Origin: Cricetomys ansorgei
Taxonomy: Eukaryota > Chordata > Mammalia > Rodentia > Nesomyidae
Assembly (NCBI GenBank): GCA_026225945.1
Contig: JAMJFZ010000596.1
Location: forward strand, 1,746,001 to 1,810,000
DNA length: 64,000 nucleotides
Direction of reading: 5' to 3'
Shown here piece by piece: positions 46,060 through 57,566 of this stretch (positions within the stretch are counted from its first letter, which is position 1; each line of letters begins with the position of its first letter). The translations under genes were made by a program, and so were the position numbers. The notes beneath the pieces were generated by a model that had not been told where the DNA came from, did no database searches, and saw only the letters and a program-made list of their open reading frames with translations.

Positions 46060-46385
46060 CGTTCATTTTAGTTATGCTTAAAATGGTTGTTTTGTGTAGT
46101 GTTGGGGGAAGGGCTGCCTAGGCTTTGGCATTTGTATTGTCTGCAGGTGTTAGCTTTGTGTAAAAGATGTTCGATTGCTCATGATCTGCACATGCTATCA
46201 GTAGAACACCTGACGAGCTTAGGTATCAATAAACTCCTGACATGAGAAGACGCTCAGGGTTCCACCGTCCAGTATGGCGCTGGCCATGATAGTGGATCCC
46301 TCTGCTGAGGTCTGGCAGGGTTTGCAGCTATGAAAGCACCTCCCTGTCTTCCTTGGTGAGCCACCACAGTAGGTGAACAGCTACA
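46060..46385 (+). mobile_element. 5' LTR of a short ERVK-like unit
   Basis: The LTR is about 326 bp and shares tgctcatgatctgcac, a gaacacctga(g/c)gagctta-type phrase and ctctgctgaggtctggcagg with the solo LTR at 18977. It carries tcaataaactcctg as an AATAAA signal. Two bases after its end is tgacgcaccaatgtgg, a degraded tRNA-Lys-type primer binding site at 46388. The initial TG is CG in this copy. Confidence 0.75.
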
Positions 46386-48010
46386 AGTGACGCACCAATG
46401 TGGAGAACTGACATCACGCCAGCCACAACCAACATGGAAACGGGGAAGAATGAGAAAGAAACTCCAGACCTTGAAGAGTCCAGTAAGGTACACCAGAGGA
46501 CAGAGATTATATATATGCAAAAAATAATAAAATAATGAGTAGAAGTCTCCTGAAGGAAGAGTAGAGTGAGGAGGGAAATGAGCCTCTATAAAGAAAGAAG
46601 GCTGTGAAATTAATAAATAAATAAGAAAGAAGCCACAAAATGGAGGCCTTTAGAGAAAGACATTTTCATGGTGGAAACAAAGAATTTAGCTGGGAGCAGG
46701 GAAAAAGCAACATTCTAACCACTTTTCCTGATCATGGAGCCACCGCTCCCTCCCATGGTGGCAGCCGGGGCACAGGAAACAGAAACCAGAGCGTACTGTT
46801 CTACAAACTGAGTTTGCTGATGGCTTTGTGTGTGTGTGAGGCCCAAGTGGGTCTTGTGTTTGAGATCTATGAAGACGGTTGTATGTTTCCCCCTAGTGGT
46901 GGTGGAATAGAACACAGCAATCCACCAGAATGTCTCCCACGGAGATTCTTCCCACTGGCCCAGGACCCTCTGCTGTTGTGGAAGCTAGGTGGGGGGTGCC
47001 TTGGAGCTGAGAAGCTGCTTAGTTAAACTGAACAGTTTGTTTCTTTTTGTTTTTGTTTTTCCTGAAAACCTGGCTACAAGCAGTCCAGATACTGGTGAGG
47101 CGGTGCTGACAAGACACATCTGCTACGGTGGTGAGAACCCCACCCCATGAGGGAACTTCCTGCAGACAAGGAACACCTAAGATGATGCTAAGACAAACAC
47201 TAGCTAAAAGAATCAGGACTAATGGCTGCTGCATTATTAAGTCTTTGGAACATTCTACAAAACTTTTAACTCAAACATGAACTAACTAGTTTTTTCCTGC
47301 AAACCAGACTCTATCTGAAAATCTGGAAAGTGTTTCCTCAGGGTCAGCACACAGAAGCTGTGTTCCAGAACTGGCCAAGGTTGTATCTCGTGCTGGCAGC
47401 CTAACTTGGTACTGTGAGAGTCACCTAATCCTGGTTTTGAAGGCATGAAGGGGTCATGGAGAGCAGCTGAGGCTTGGCACTGTGAGAGGCCAGGAGAGGC
47501 CATTGGTGAAGGTGCAGCCTCAGTGGCAGTTGAAGGCCCAGATTGAAGGGGTCATGCAGAGAAGTTGAGGCTTGGCACCATGAAGAGAGCCCAGGAGAGG
47601 CCATTGGTGAAAATGCAGCCCAGTTGCAGCAAGGGACCCCAGTGTTCTGAAGATGCCAGTGCCATGGGACGATACCAAGAACAGCAGCAGCAGTGGAGTG
47701 GAGCCAGCCAGAGCCTGGAGGACAAGCTGTGTGTGCTGCAGAGGGCAGAGCCAGAGAATTTATCTAACTAAGCTCTTTGGAGGCGCTCAGAAGATAGTAG
47801 TGAATTTCAGTTAAATGGACACTGATAATGCTTTTCTGGTGTCCAAAGACATTGTGAAAAGCTTGACAGATGCTGGGTTTCACTTGGTCCTGTGCAGTAG
47901 AAGCTTCATGATTGTTCCTCTTGTAAGTGGTTTTGCTGGTACAGTGTTAAATTGTGTTATAAAAATAAAGCATTTTTTTTATTCTTATACAGAAAGGAAA
48001 ATAGTACAAA
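46386..48010 (+). mobile_element. Internal region of the short ERVK-like unit
   Basis: About 1.6 kb lies between the two LTRs. It starts with the primer-binding-site-like string and ends with gaaaggaaaatagtacaaa, a purine-rich tract before the 3' LTR. It has no retroviral reading frame that I can recognise. It includes a two-copy tandem duplication of about 98 bp (47446-47641) and an AATAAA followed by a T run near 47964-47980, which may mark a separately inserted piece. Confidence 0.55.
47446..47641. repeat. 98-bp tandem duplication
   Basis: tgaaggggtcatggagagca … and tgaaggggtcatgcagagaa … begin at 47446 and 47544. Both continue gaggcttggcac and aggccattggtgaa. Confidence 0.85.
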
Positions 48011-48303
48011 TGTTTATTTTTAGCTATGTTTAAAATGTTGTTTTGTGCATTGTCGGGTGGGGGGCTGCCTAGGACTTGGCATTTGTATTGTGTGCAGTGC
48101 TGGCTTTATGTAAAAGCCAATGTTTGATTGCTCATGATCTGCACGCGTTATCAACAGAACACCTGAGGAGCTTAGCTATCAGTAAAAACCCGAGACGAGA
48201 CGCTCGGGGTTGCATGGTCAGTATGGCACTCTAGTGGCCCCTCTGCTGACGTCTGGCAGGGTTTGCACCTATGAAAGCTGCCACAGCAGGGGCACAGCTA
48301 CGA
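48011..48303 (+). mobile_element. 3' LTR of the short ERVK-like unit
   Basis: The LTR is about 293 bp and starts TGTTTATTTTTAGC. It aligns with 46060-46385 and, with the same internal gap, with the solo LTR at 18977. No matching 6-bp duplication could be found outside 46060 and 48303. The unit may be rearranged, or the two LTRs may come from separate insertions. Confidence 0.7.
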
Positions 48304-49404
48304 GACACAGGTAACAGAGGCAATGGAAGGAGGTCCCCGCCACAGCAAGAGTGACCTGTCTTTGCCCTGCGTGTGAGCACACGTGTGTGTATGCTTGTGT
48401 TATGTGTGCCTGTGCGTTTGTGCGCATGTGTCCCCATGTCCCTGGAGGCCGAGATCAATCTTGCGTTTTGTTCCTCTGAAACTGTCCACCTCGGTTCTTG
48501 AGACAAGGAGCCTCCTTGATTTCTCTGTAGGGCACGGCGCCTGGGGATCCAATCTCCAGGGCCATTTCACAGCTCTGCCATCCCAGAATTCTGTCTCAAG
48601 TCTGCCTCTTCCCTTGGAGACAGCGAAGCATCTCAGACACTTCCTGCCGGGTGAGTGAGCCCTGGGTCAGGTTCCCAGCAATCTAAGCGCAGCTGTGAGG
48701 TAATCACTCTGCCTGGGCCCCATCCTCCACTCTGCCTCTGTCCCCTCTCACGGCCTTTGTAACATTACCCTAGGACAATCAAGCACCAACAGAGAGCGCC
48801 CATGTCTGGAAGAAGTCTGTCCAACTTCCTGAGTTAAAAGTCACCAGCCCCAAGCCGCACCCAGAGGCCCTGGCACTTGGTGTGTGAGGCCTCCCAGACC
48901 TGCTGTCTTCTGATGCTGCCACCTGCATTCGGAGTCTCTGTCATCGATCATATCCCTCTCTAAGCACCAGGGCTGCCCTGCAGAGACCGTCTCACCAGTC
49001 ACAAAATCCCTCACAGTCACTGTCCCCACCGTTAGTTGCTCTGCTGTGTGGGCGCCCTGCGCACGGGAAAGATCTGCCTGCTGACGTCCTCACAGACGCA
49101 GACAGGAGGACTGCTCTCAGCAAGGACAAGGCGAGGGGCCATCCCTCACACTGGCCCCCTTGTCAGTTCCACTCAAGAGCTCGCTCTCTATACTGGAGAA
49201 GCTGTACTTGGCTGCATGGCCTGGAGGCCTGGTGTCCATGCCCAGGGGCCACACTGCTGCACCCCTGCCTGGTCCACACTGCCGCACAGTGCTGCACCCC
49301 TGCCTGGGCCACATGATAGACTTGCTGACTGGTGCTATTGATGCATCCTCATGGGGCGGAGGGGGGGAGTAGAGGGCCCTAGCCCTAACTGAACATGGCT
49401 TCGG

Positions 49405-49545
49405 GGGGTCCAGGAGGCCGGCAGCCCCACCACTGGGGAGGCTGAGGCGTGAGGATCACAACTACAAGGGCAGCCTGGGCTACACAGCGAGCTACAGGGC
49501 AGCCTGGGCTACACAGCGAGCTACAGGGCAGCCCGGGCTACCCTG
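49405..49545 (+). repeat. B1-like SINE with internal duplication
   Basis: ggctgaggcgtgaggatcac and gcagcctgggctacacagcg, the latter with its continuation ctacagg duplicated once (about 29-bp unit, 49470-49527) and a third partial copy after it. Confidence 0.55.
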
Positions 49546-49714
49546 CAAGACCCAGGCTACGAATGAGAAGATATGACCTAGATCTTCAAGACTCTCTGGG
49601 CCCCAGTGGAGCAGGGCTGAGAAACTGAGGAAACACTGGCGAGAATGAGCTGAGCTGACGAGAACCTTGAGGGTGCCCAGGATGCCCTGACAGGACGTGG
49701 CACAGAGGGAAAGA

Positions 49715-49830
49715 AAGCCCGGGCGGTGGTTCACACCTGGAACTCCAAACTGGGGAGACGCAGGCGGAAGGACCAAGAGTTCAGGATGAGCCTGGGCTAC
49801 AAAACCAACCCCTTTTAAAAGCAACAAACA
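49715..49830 (+). repeat. B1-like SINE
   Basis: cccgggcggtggttcacacc, tggggagacgcaggcggaag and gatgagcctgggctacaaaa in B1 order. Confidence 0.6.
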
Positions 49831-50159
49831 AAATAAACTTTGAGGTGACAGACACCTAGCCTAGGACTGCCCCGCCCTCCACACCACCCGGCCTACCTCA
49901 TGAGGTGCTCCATGGCGGCCTGGAGCTGTCTGCCCTAGACTCTTACAGGCCTGGTCCCCTAGGCGCAGAGCCCAGCGGTGTGAGAGCCCTGCCCTGGAGG
50001 CTCCAGCCCAGACAGGCACCTCACCCTGCTGTGCTCCGGGCCTCTCTGGGTCCTCTGGGCTTACAAGCGGAGGACACCAGAGAGATGACTTAAGTTCCTG
50101 GTGAACTTCATCAAAGGTTCAGTGTCAGATACATAATGGCTAATACGTGGTCTATGGGG

Positions 50160-50660
50160 AGTGTAGGCCTCTGGGCTAAAGAGTAAGTGGAAGCAGCAAG
50201 AGAGGTCCTCGCTCTCCCCAGGTGGGCTAGCAGGATGCTCTGCAAGCTCCTTCTCTTCTAAGCCCTGGAGGCTGGCTACTCACAGTAAACAGATTGGCAA
50301 GCTTTCTGCCTGCCCTGTGGCGAATTATGCACCTTTGTCTCTGCAAAGGCCACGAGGCCAGGTGCCCTGCCCTGCCATGCTAATTAAGGCTTCTCCACCC
50401 GAGGGAGAAACCCCGCCTTCCCCGGAAAGATATTTAATAAGGAAAAGGCCTTTGAATAGTTTCGTGTCCACTAGTCTTTGATCTCCCGAGACTTATTTTG
50501 TCTCATTCCTTCATTCTCGGCGCGGGGATCAGAGTCCACGGCCGGTCCAAGAAACCCACGTCCCGCCTCCCTGCGCATCCCCGAGGCCCTTTCAGCTCGA
50601 GTCTTCCACCCCTGGCCAGAGCGGGAGAGCAGGCAGTGTCCGGAGCTGCGGGGACAGCGC
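50160..50660 (+). mobile_element. LTR-like repeat, second family, copy b, next to a Ulk4 exon
   Basis: This copy has the same order of landmarks as copies a and c: aagccctggaggctggctac, ggccacgaggccagg, gcttctccacccg, TATA box agatatttaataagg (50428-50442), ctcccgagacttattttgtctc, then a GC-rich leader. It ends about 80 bp before the donor side of exon 50738-50865. Its predicted transcription runs antisense to Ulk4 into that exon. Confidence 0.6.
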
Positions 50661-50737
50661 GGGAGGATTCGAAACAACAAGGGAGCATGGAAACCAGCAG
50701 CCAGGCAGGCCCGGCAGCAGCTCTGGGAGGCACCCAC

Positions 50738-50865
50738 CTGGCTTGGCAGCTCAGCAGCAGCATGTCGCGGTTATGAATCAGGACGTAGAGCAGCACCAGG
50801 AAGGCTTTGGCCCTGATGGGCGTGGACGGACTGTCGAGTAAGCGGATGATCGTAGACACAAAGTC
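50738..50865 (-). CDS. Ulk4: Ulk4 internal exon (ARM repeat), exon 2 of 10
   Basis: This 128-nt exon is phase 0 in and phase 2 out. It codes for DFVSTIIRLLDSPSTPIRAK and then AFLVLLYVLIHNRDMLLLSCQA plus the first two bases of an arginine codon. The acceptor is ctcccgcag and the donor is GCCAG|gtgggt. The pattern of paired amphipathic helices with a PIRAKAF turn is typical of an ARM/HEAT repeat and matches human ULK4 at this point. The exon lies between two same-orientation LTR copies (about 50160-50660 and 51802-52280). The nearer one ends about 80 bp from the donor side and is antisense to Ulk4. Confidence 0.93.
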
Positions 50866-51801
50866 CTGCGGGAGACACATCTGACGGTCAGCCGGCCGCT
50901 CAGGCACCGCGTGACCAACAGGAGTAAAACCCCACCAGCTTCATTGGAGTCTTAGTCCGGTCCAATCCCACGTTACTACTATTATCTCACTTAAAACTGA
51001 AATTAGCTAGCGTGTGTTGAAAAAAGCATTTTTTTTCATGAGGTCCCACTTGTTGGTTGTTGGCCTTAATTCCTGCTAAATGGAATCCTATCTCCTACAC
51101 CTATATCCTTAGGGGGACTACGAGAGGGGCTGCAGGGAGGAAGGAACTGAATCAATAATACTTTAATTAAAATATATCTAAAAATTTAAAGGAAAAAATA
51201 AATCTTCAAATGATTTGCTCAAAATCTGAGCTGGGCTCAAATCCAGGCCAGTTGTGTAGTAGTACACCACTGCCCTTTACCCTCAATTTAGGGAAAAAAG
51301 ATAGAAAGAAATCTTCACCCCTTTTGCAAGCAGCCTTGATATAGAATGAGAGGAAGGTAGAAATCTTCATGGCCCTTTTAGGCTGTCCTAAGCTTGGAGA
51401 AGACTAGCTGACAGCGAGTCAGAGTAGCGTCTCAGCTCATGACCTGTAAACTCAATCTCTCCAACCTTTGTTCTTTTAAGAATTAACATACTAACAATGA
51501 CAACCCTACCAATGAACCACCAACCAACACCAACCCGGCTCTCGGGCTTCAGACCTTTTATACCCTAAGCCAAAGGTTCCCATAAACCCATGTGGCATAC
51601 AATCCCCAAAACAAGCTATAGGTGCCAGGATGATTGTATTTATATATTTCACCTATCTATAATTTGGTTAAATCATATCCACCTGCATCAAGCACTCCAA
51701 ATCCACCACCGCTGGGGTGGGAACACAAACCTAATCAAACCCCATTTTAGGTTTCTTAAAGAAACCAAAATAACAAAAACTTCAAGTGTTCCTCTACACA
51801 G

Positions 51802-52280
51802 TGTGGGACCCCTGGAGCTGGAGAGCAGTAGAAGCAGTAGCCAGAAAGTGCCCTCACTCCCTGGAAAGGTGAAGCGGGATGAGACGCTTGGAGAGCTCCT
51901 CCTCTAGTCCTGGAAGGTCCCTAGCCAAAATATTATAACTTGCTTGCTTCATGGAAGCTAAAGGGACATGTTTGTCTGTATTGTAGCTGAATCCATTCAT
52001 TGGGTAGATGCCTTTCTCTCCCGCCTCTGGTGCCCGCCCTGCCCCCATGCTAATCAGACTTCCCCATTTGAGCACCTTCTCTGGGGAAAGATATTTAAAC
52101 AGGGGAAAACCCGCCAATAAACTGAGCTTGTGATCCACCAGATTCGGCTCCCGAGACTTCCTTTGTGTCTCGCTATCTCAGGTCGCGGGTGGACAGCCCT
52201 CGGGAGAAACCAACTGAGACCCACCGCCCAGGTCTCAGAGCACTTTCCCGCTGCTCAAACCTGGGCCTGCGCACTCCTGG
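51802..52280 (+). mobile_element. LTR-like repeat, second family, copy c
   Basis: The copy begins tgtgggacccctggagc. It contains a TATA box (agatatttaaacagg, 52089-52103), ccaataaactgagcttg (AATAAA near 52115) and ctcccgagacttcctttg, then a leader-like stretch. It has the same orientation as the copy at 50160. The ends are estimated by comparison of the three copies. Confidence 0.6.
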
Positions 52281-52639
52281 CTAAAGAGCAAGGCCCAGAC
52301 CGGCGTGCGTGGGAGATTCAGTCTCCGCAGCAGATTGGGTCAGCTGGCGGTTCAAGCGTGGGACGGGGGAGAAACCAACACACAGTTGAAAATCAAAGCC
52401 TGTCTCAACTACGCAACAGGAAGTAGACGTAGGCCTGAGGAGTGTGCATTCGGCATGGTGCTCTGGCGATGGGTAAGTAAGCTTTACACACTCACCCAGA
52501 GAGTCCATAAAGAACCCACACCTGGGAAAAGTGGAATCCCCACTGAGCAGATGTCTCCACAGTCAGCACATGGACACTGGAAATCTCCTGCCCCAGGAAG
52601 CTTACACCCTGCAGCACAGACTGGCTTCCCACTGCACCC

Positions 52640-53135
52640 AGCACGTGCACACACACACACATGCACACACACACACATGCACACACACACACATGCACAC
52701 ACACACACATACACACACAGACACACACATGCACACACACACATACACACACACACAGACACACACATGCACACACACACATGCACACACACACATGCAC
52801 ACACACACATACACACACAGACACACACATGCACACACACACACATACACACACACATACACACACAGACACACACATGCACACACACATGCACACACAC
52901 ACATGCACACACACACATACACACACAGACACACACATGCACACACACACACATACACACACACAGACACACACATGCACACACACACATACACACACAG
53001 ACACACATGCACACACACATGCACACACACACATACACACACACATGCACACACACACACACACACACATACACACACATACACACATACACACACACAC
53101 ACTGAGAGAGAGAGAAAGGGAGGGAGAGAGAAGTG
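52640..53135. repeat. Large (CA)n array with CATG/CATA/CAGA interruptions, then (GA)n
   Basis: About 465 bp of CA with regularly spaced atgcac, atacac and agacac interruptions forming higher-order units, followed by gagagagagaaaggga to 53135. Very long ORFs in all frames here are artefacts. Confidence 0.96.
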
Positions 53136-53799
53136 AAGGTCAGAGATTCGGGTCATGGTCATGACCCTCACCGTGTCCTCACGTGCTGAGCCACCCCACA
53201 GGCCCCTCTCCTCTGTCACCAGGTAGACTGAGGCAGGATGGCAACACCGAGCCCAGGAAAGGCAAAGGAAATCCCCGCATGACTGCAGGGTGCTGGCCGT
53301 GGCCAGCGCTGTGGCTGCCTGTCCACAGTGGAACTTGTCAGACTCCAGACAGGTCTCTTCAAGGAGAAAGAGAGAAGACAGAGTAGCGGAGACAGCTTGA
53401 CGACACTGGAACCCAAACCGCTGCAACTGAGGAAAATCACACTGAAGGCTGGCGGAGCCTAAGCTGAGGGACTAGGCGGGGGCTGCCATGTCCCTGGAAG
53501 AAACCTCCGAGAAACTCGAGACGGGAAGAGCACACACAGAACCAGTGGACTCTGCCGAGAGGCCAGGGTGGGGAGGGGAGGGGGATTAGGATCTCAGAGT
53601 GAGGGATGCTCATGAGTTTACTGAGAGGGAGGCCGCAGCACACTTTATGGGTAAAGGTGGGTTTTCCTGATGCAGAAATAGCAGTAAGAAGAAACACTAA
53701 GACCTATAACATCGGCCCTGGAAACAGTGGAGCCTCAGCCTCCAACATGGGATCCCGCCAGCGCGGGGCAGTTTTAGACCTCGTAAAAGGCACCAACGT

Positions 53800-54190
53800 C
53801 CTAGTTCACTTTCTGCTGCAGTGGTGAACACTGTGATCAAAAGCAACTTGGGGAGGAAAGGGTTCACTCACAGGTCTTAGGTCATTGCTGAGGGAAGCCA
53901 GGACAGGAACTCAAGCATGGGCCTGGAGGCCAGAACTGAAGCAGAGCCTATGGAAAAACACTGTTTAGTGGCTTGCACTCTACCTCACAATCAGCTACTT
54001 TTCCCGTGTGGCTCAGGTCCACCTGACTAGGGAATGGCACTGCCCACAGTGGACTGTGCCCTCACACATCAATCATTAATCAAGAAAACGCCCCACAGAT
54101 ATGTCTACAGGCCAATCTGATGGCGGAAATTCTTCAATTGAGGTTCCTTCTTCCCGGGGGATCTCTAGGTCTGTGTCAAGCTGACAGCTG
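53800..54190 (+). repeat. Rodent interspersed repeat
   Basis: Phrases aaagcaacttggggaggaaa, gggaagccaggacaggaact, cacatcaatcattaatcaag, aggccaatctgatgg and tgtgtcaagctgaca appear in the expected order. It is unrelated to the flanking Ulk4 intron. Confidence 0.75.
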
Positions 54191-55317
54191 AAGCTGACCA
54201 TGACACTCAGGTTCTCATCACTAATAGTCAAGGAAAAACATGAATCCATTTCATGAAGAGCAGACCAGCAAAGATGGTGTCCCCCGCACACGCCTCGACC
54301 TTCAACACAGCTGACAACAGCGCAGGCTCAGCCTTGCCTGCAGCTGACAGCAAAGGACTACTTCTCAAAAGCCTGGAAACAGTTTCTTCCGACGCAGCTG
54401 CTCATCTGAAGGAGCTGACCCTCACAGAGTGAAGAACAAACAAATCCCATGTGCTCATGTCTGTGGTGGTAACACCAGCAGAAATAAAGCCAGAGAACAA
54501 TTTCAGCATCTAAAAATGGGGTTCTGTTAGGCGACCTGCAACCACAGCAGACACCCTGCTTCCCCGCGTGCAAATCTTGTTTCACGACTGTAGCAGGGTG
54601 CTCTGCCAAAAAGGTTGTTTTTTTTTATTTTTTTGTCCTGTGCAGCCTTCCTTATGATTGGCTGCTGCTTGGACTGCTGGGAACTTTGCTTAGAACATAA
54701 AGGAGGCAGTGGGCACTTGGCAGTTGGTGGGTTGATTTGATGGATGACAGTCCTGTTTTTTAGCAGCTCCTGCTCTTCAAGCTTCAGACAGTTAAGGACA
54801 GCCAAAAAGGGCAGTGGAGATTTCTTCCTTTCTCTCTTAATCTCTCTTTCAAGGCCCCTGAGAGCAGTGAAGATTTCTATCTTTCCTTTCTCTTCTATAG
54901 TTAGAGGGTGAAGAGGCACAGTGGGAATCTGTTAAAGTCAGGAATCAGTTACACACAACAGACATCTGGGAAGGCAGAAGGGGCGTCACAGGAGAGGGTT
55001 CCATTGGGAAAGGCAGACACATGCGGGTGCCTGAGACTTGCTGGACAGCCAGCCTGGCCTACTCCAAGAGTTCAGGCCAGTGGGGGCCCTGTTGGAAAAA
55101 AAAGTAAGGCAGTGGAGAGAGCCTAAGGAGCAGCAGTCAACGTTGTCCCTAACCCTGAGCTCTCGAGAAGATACATGCTCCTTAGCGCAGACTGATGTGA
55201 TACCAAGAAAGAAACCCTCTGTCTGGTTAACACGTGGGGATTTGTTTCCGTTTTATAAAGCCTTCATTAGCAACTTCTAAACCTGTAAATATAGTGACTT
55301 TGCAAGAAAAACACTTC

Positions 55318-55535
55318 AGGGGCTGGAGAGATGGCTCAGTGGTTAAGAGCACTGACTGCTCTTCCAAAGGACACAGGTTGGATTCCCAGCGCCCCCATGG
55401 CAGCTCACAACCATCTGTAACTCCAGTTTCAAGGCATCTATTGCCTTCTGGTCTCTGTGTGTACCAGATACATACATGGTCACACACATAAATGCAGCAA
55501 AACACCCATGAACATAAATAAATATCTTTATAAAG
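55318..55535 (+). repeat. B2 SINE, nearly consensus
   Basis: ggggctggagagatggctca, gtggttaagagcactgactg and acataaataaatatctttat form a full-length young-looking copy with B2 tail. Confidence 0.95.
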
Positions 55536-55567
55536 AAAAGGGGATGCACCTGGAACTAGGGAAACAG

Positions 55568-55668
55568 GCTACCCGTGGACTCCCCAGGGGCTCCCCGTGG
55601 ACTCGCCCATAGACTCCCCGTGCGCTCCCCGTGCGCTCCCCGTGGACTCCCCGTGCGCTCCCCAGGGG
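55568..55668. repeat. Degenerate short tandem repeat (ctccccgtg…)
   Basis: Units of 10 bp, ctccccgtg(c/g)(g/a), such as ctccccgtgcg and ctccccgtgga, repeat about nine times after the B2 tail. Confidence 0.85.
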
Positions 55669-56571
55669 CTGGACCACGCTGTCACTACAGGTTGGAACTA
55701 TCACGTCACTGGCCTGACACAGTGTTCCCGTAAACATGCTCGGATATTCAAAGTCAGGTACTGTAATAATCCACGCCATTTCTGATGTGGGACTGAGTTC
55801 CTAAAATCCAGTGAATAGGAGAGTTTCAGATAAACTTTAATAAGAAATGGAACATTACAGAATTTCCATCTTCAAATCCATTTCTAAAAACAATAGCAAA
55901 GATCACAAATAACGCCAAAGCTTAGTTAATATGAACTCACAGTCCGTGTTTTTCTGTTAATGGTATTGGTGGTAAACTTAGTAACTGTAGTAACTTCAGG
56001 ATTTTTTGAATGAGAACTCTTCCTCACCCACTACCCTACCAATAAATGGACACCTACGGGGTGGCCTGTGCCAGCTTTTACCTTGGGAGGGGAGAACATC
56101 ACAGCCCCTACCAAAGGTCTTAGCATGAACTGAGCACAGGTCCAAACACAAGCCTGGCTGCCTTTTCTACTATTTAGCTCAGGATCCAGGGCTTGTGGGA
56201 AGTCAGCATCAGCTGACCTTCGCCCAGAGTCCTGGGTGACACGGGACAGTGGGTGTGGGACCACTGGGCACCAAAAGTGTAGAGAACACGCAGATGGAGA
56301 GTTTCCAGATGAGGGCCCACACTGCAAAAGCTGAGTCTTCCACAGAGACCATTCTTCCAGCTCAGTGGAGCTGGCCAACCAGGAGCCATTGCCCTAAGTA
56401 GTCCTGCTTGGAGACAGAGGCAGCTCAGTTCTGCTCAGCTCCTCAGAACATGGCGCTCAAATCCATTCCTGGCCAGAAGTGGGGGAGTAACATTAACATC
56501 CTCCCCACAGGGAGAGAAGTCAGAGGTGGCGAAAGAGAGAGAAGCAGTTATGTCAATACACAAAGGACAGG

Positions 56572-56703
56572 CAGACAGATAGACAGACAGACAGACAGGC
56601 AGGCAGGCCAGCAGGAGGGCAGAAGGGCAGGCAGGCAGACAGGCAGGCAAACAGAAGGGCAGGCGGGCAGGCAGGCAGGCAGGCAGGTAGGCAGACAGAC
56701 ACA
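56572..56703. repeat. (CAGA)n/(CAGG)n microsatellite
   Basis: cagacagacagacaggcagg-type tetranucleotides with a few interruptions. Confidence 0.95.
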
Positions 56704-56778
56704 TTTACTTATATTCTTAATGGAAAAGTAAAGCAGGTTATCTAACAGAAAACTTTATGCTTGAGAAACAAAGAAGCG

Positions 56779-57155
56779 TCTTAGGGTTTCTGTTGCTGTG
56801 ATTAAAAAAGCACAACTGAAAGCAATTTGGGGAAGAGAGGATTTTTTCATCTTACAGTTTACAGTCCGCCATGCAGGGAGGTTGGGGCCGGAACTCAGGC
56901 AGGAACTGAAGCAGAGGCCACAGAGGGGCGCTGCTTACTGGCTTGCTCCCCATGGCTCACTCAGCCGCTTCCTTAGAGGACCCAGGACCATCTGCCCAGG
57001 GGTGGCACTGCCCCTGGTGAGCTGGGCCCTCGAACATCAATCATTAACCAAGAAAATGGTCCATAGACTTGCCTACAGGCCAATAACAGAGGCATTTTTC
57101 CCAATTAAAATTCCCCTTTCTCAGATATGTCTACATTTGCATCAAGTTGACAAAA
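56779..57155 (+). repeat. Rodent interspersed repeat
   Basis: It starts cttagggtttctgttgctgtg and ends gcatcaagttgacaaa, with gcttactggcttgctcccca and catcaatcattaaccaagaa inside. It is the same family as 53800-54190, with a microsatellite immediately 3'. Confidence 0.75.
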
Positions 57156-57165
57156 AGCAACCTGC

Positions 57166-57312
57166 ACACACACACGTGTGTGTGTATGAGAGTGTGTGTG
57201 TGTGGTGAGAGAGAGAGAGAGAGTGTGTGTGTGTGTATGTGTGAGAGAGAGAGAGAGTGCACGTGTGTGTGTGTGTGTGTGTGTGTGAGTGTGTGTGAGA
57301 GAGAGAGAGTAG
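57166..57312. repeat. Compound (GT)n/(GA)n microsatellite
   Basis: Alternating GT runs and GAGAGA runs, three cycles, following a rodent interspersed repeat. Confidence 0.95.
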
Positions 57313-57339
57313 GCGCACATGCCGTATGCACACATGGAG

Positions 57340-57535
57340 GCAGAGGAGGACCTCGGGGTCCTGCTTCATCTCTGCCTTTGAGCTAATGTCTCTCAACTGA
57401 GCCTGTAGCGAGTGGGCATGGCAGACACCAAGCCCCTCACAATGGGGGAGCCATGCCCAACTTTTTGTGTGGGTGCTGGGGATGAAAACCCAGGTCTTCA
57501 CATGTGTACAAGTGCTCTTCCCCAGCTGCCACGTT
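57340..57535 (-). repeat. tRNA-derived SINE remnant, inverted
   Basis: On the plus strand, gtgtgggtgctggggatgaa and aacccaggtcttcacatgtg followed by caagtgctcttccccagctg. It is an inverted, degraded B2/ID-type head. Confidence 0.5.
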
Positions 57536-57566
57536 AATATTTTAAGCGATTATAAGACATATTAAG

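Larger units (their letters stand above)
36941..50737 (-). other. Ulk4 intron, 13.8 kb
   Basis: This is the longest intron in the window. It contains a (TG)n (37389-37455), interspersed repeats (37457-37800, about 38980-39130, 39550-40440), a minisatellite (41190-41490), several B2 and B1 SINEs, an LTR copy (44627-45060), the 46060-48303 ERVK-like unit and the LTR copy at 50160-50660. No coding sequence was seen. Positions 37860-38770, 43040-44550 and 48310-49400 are unassigned. Confidence 0.7.

Noticed and set aside
52305..53426. ORFs of 167-274 codons in several frames
   Set aside because: They encode only Thr-His or Cys-Val runs from the CA array.
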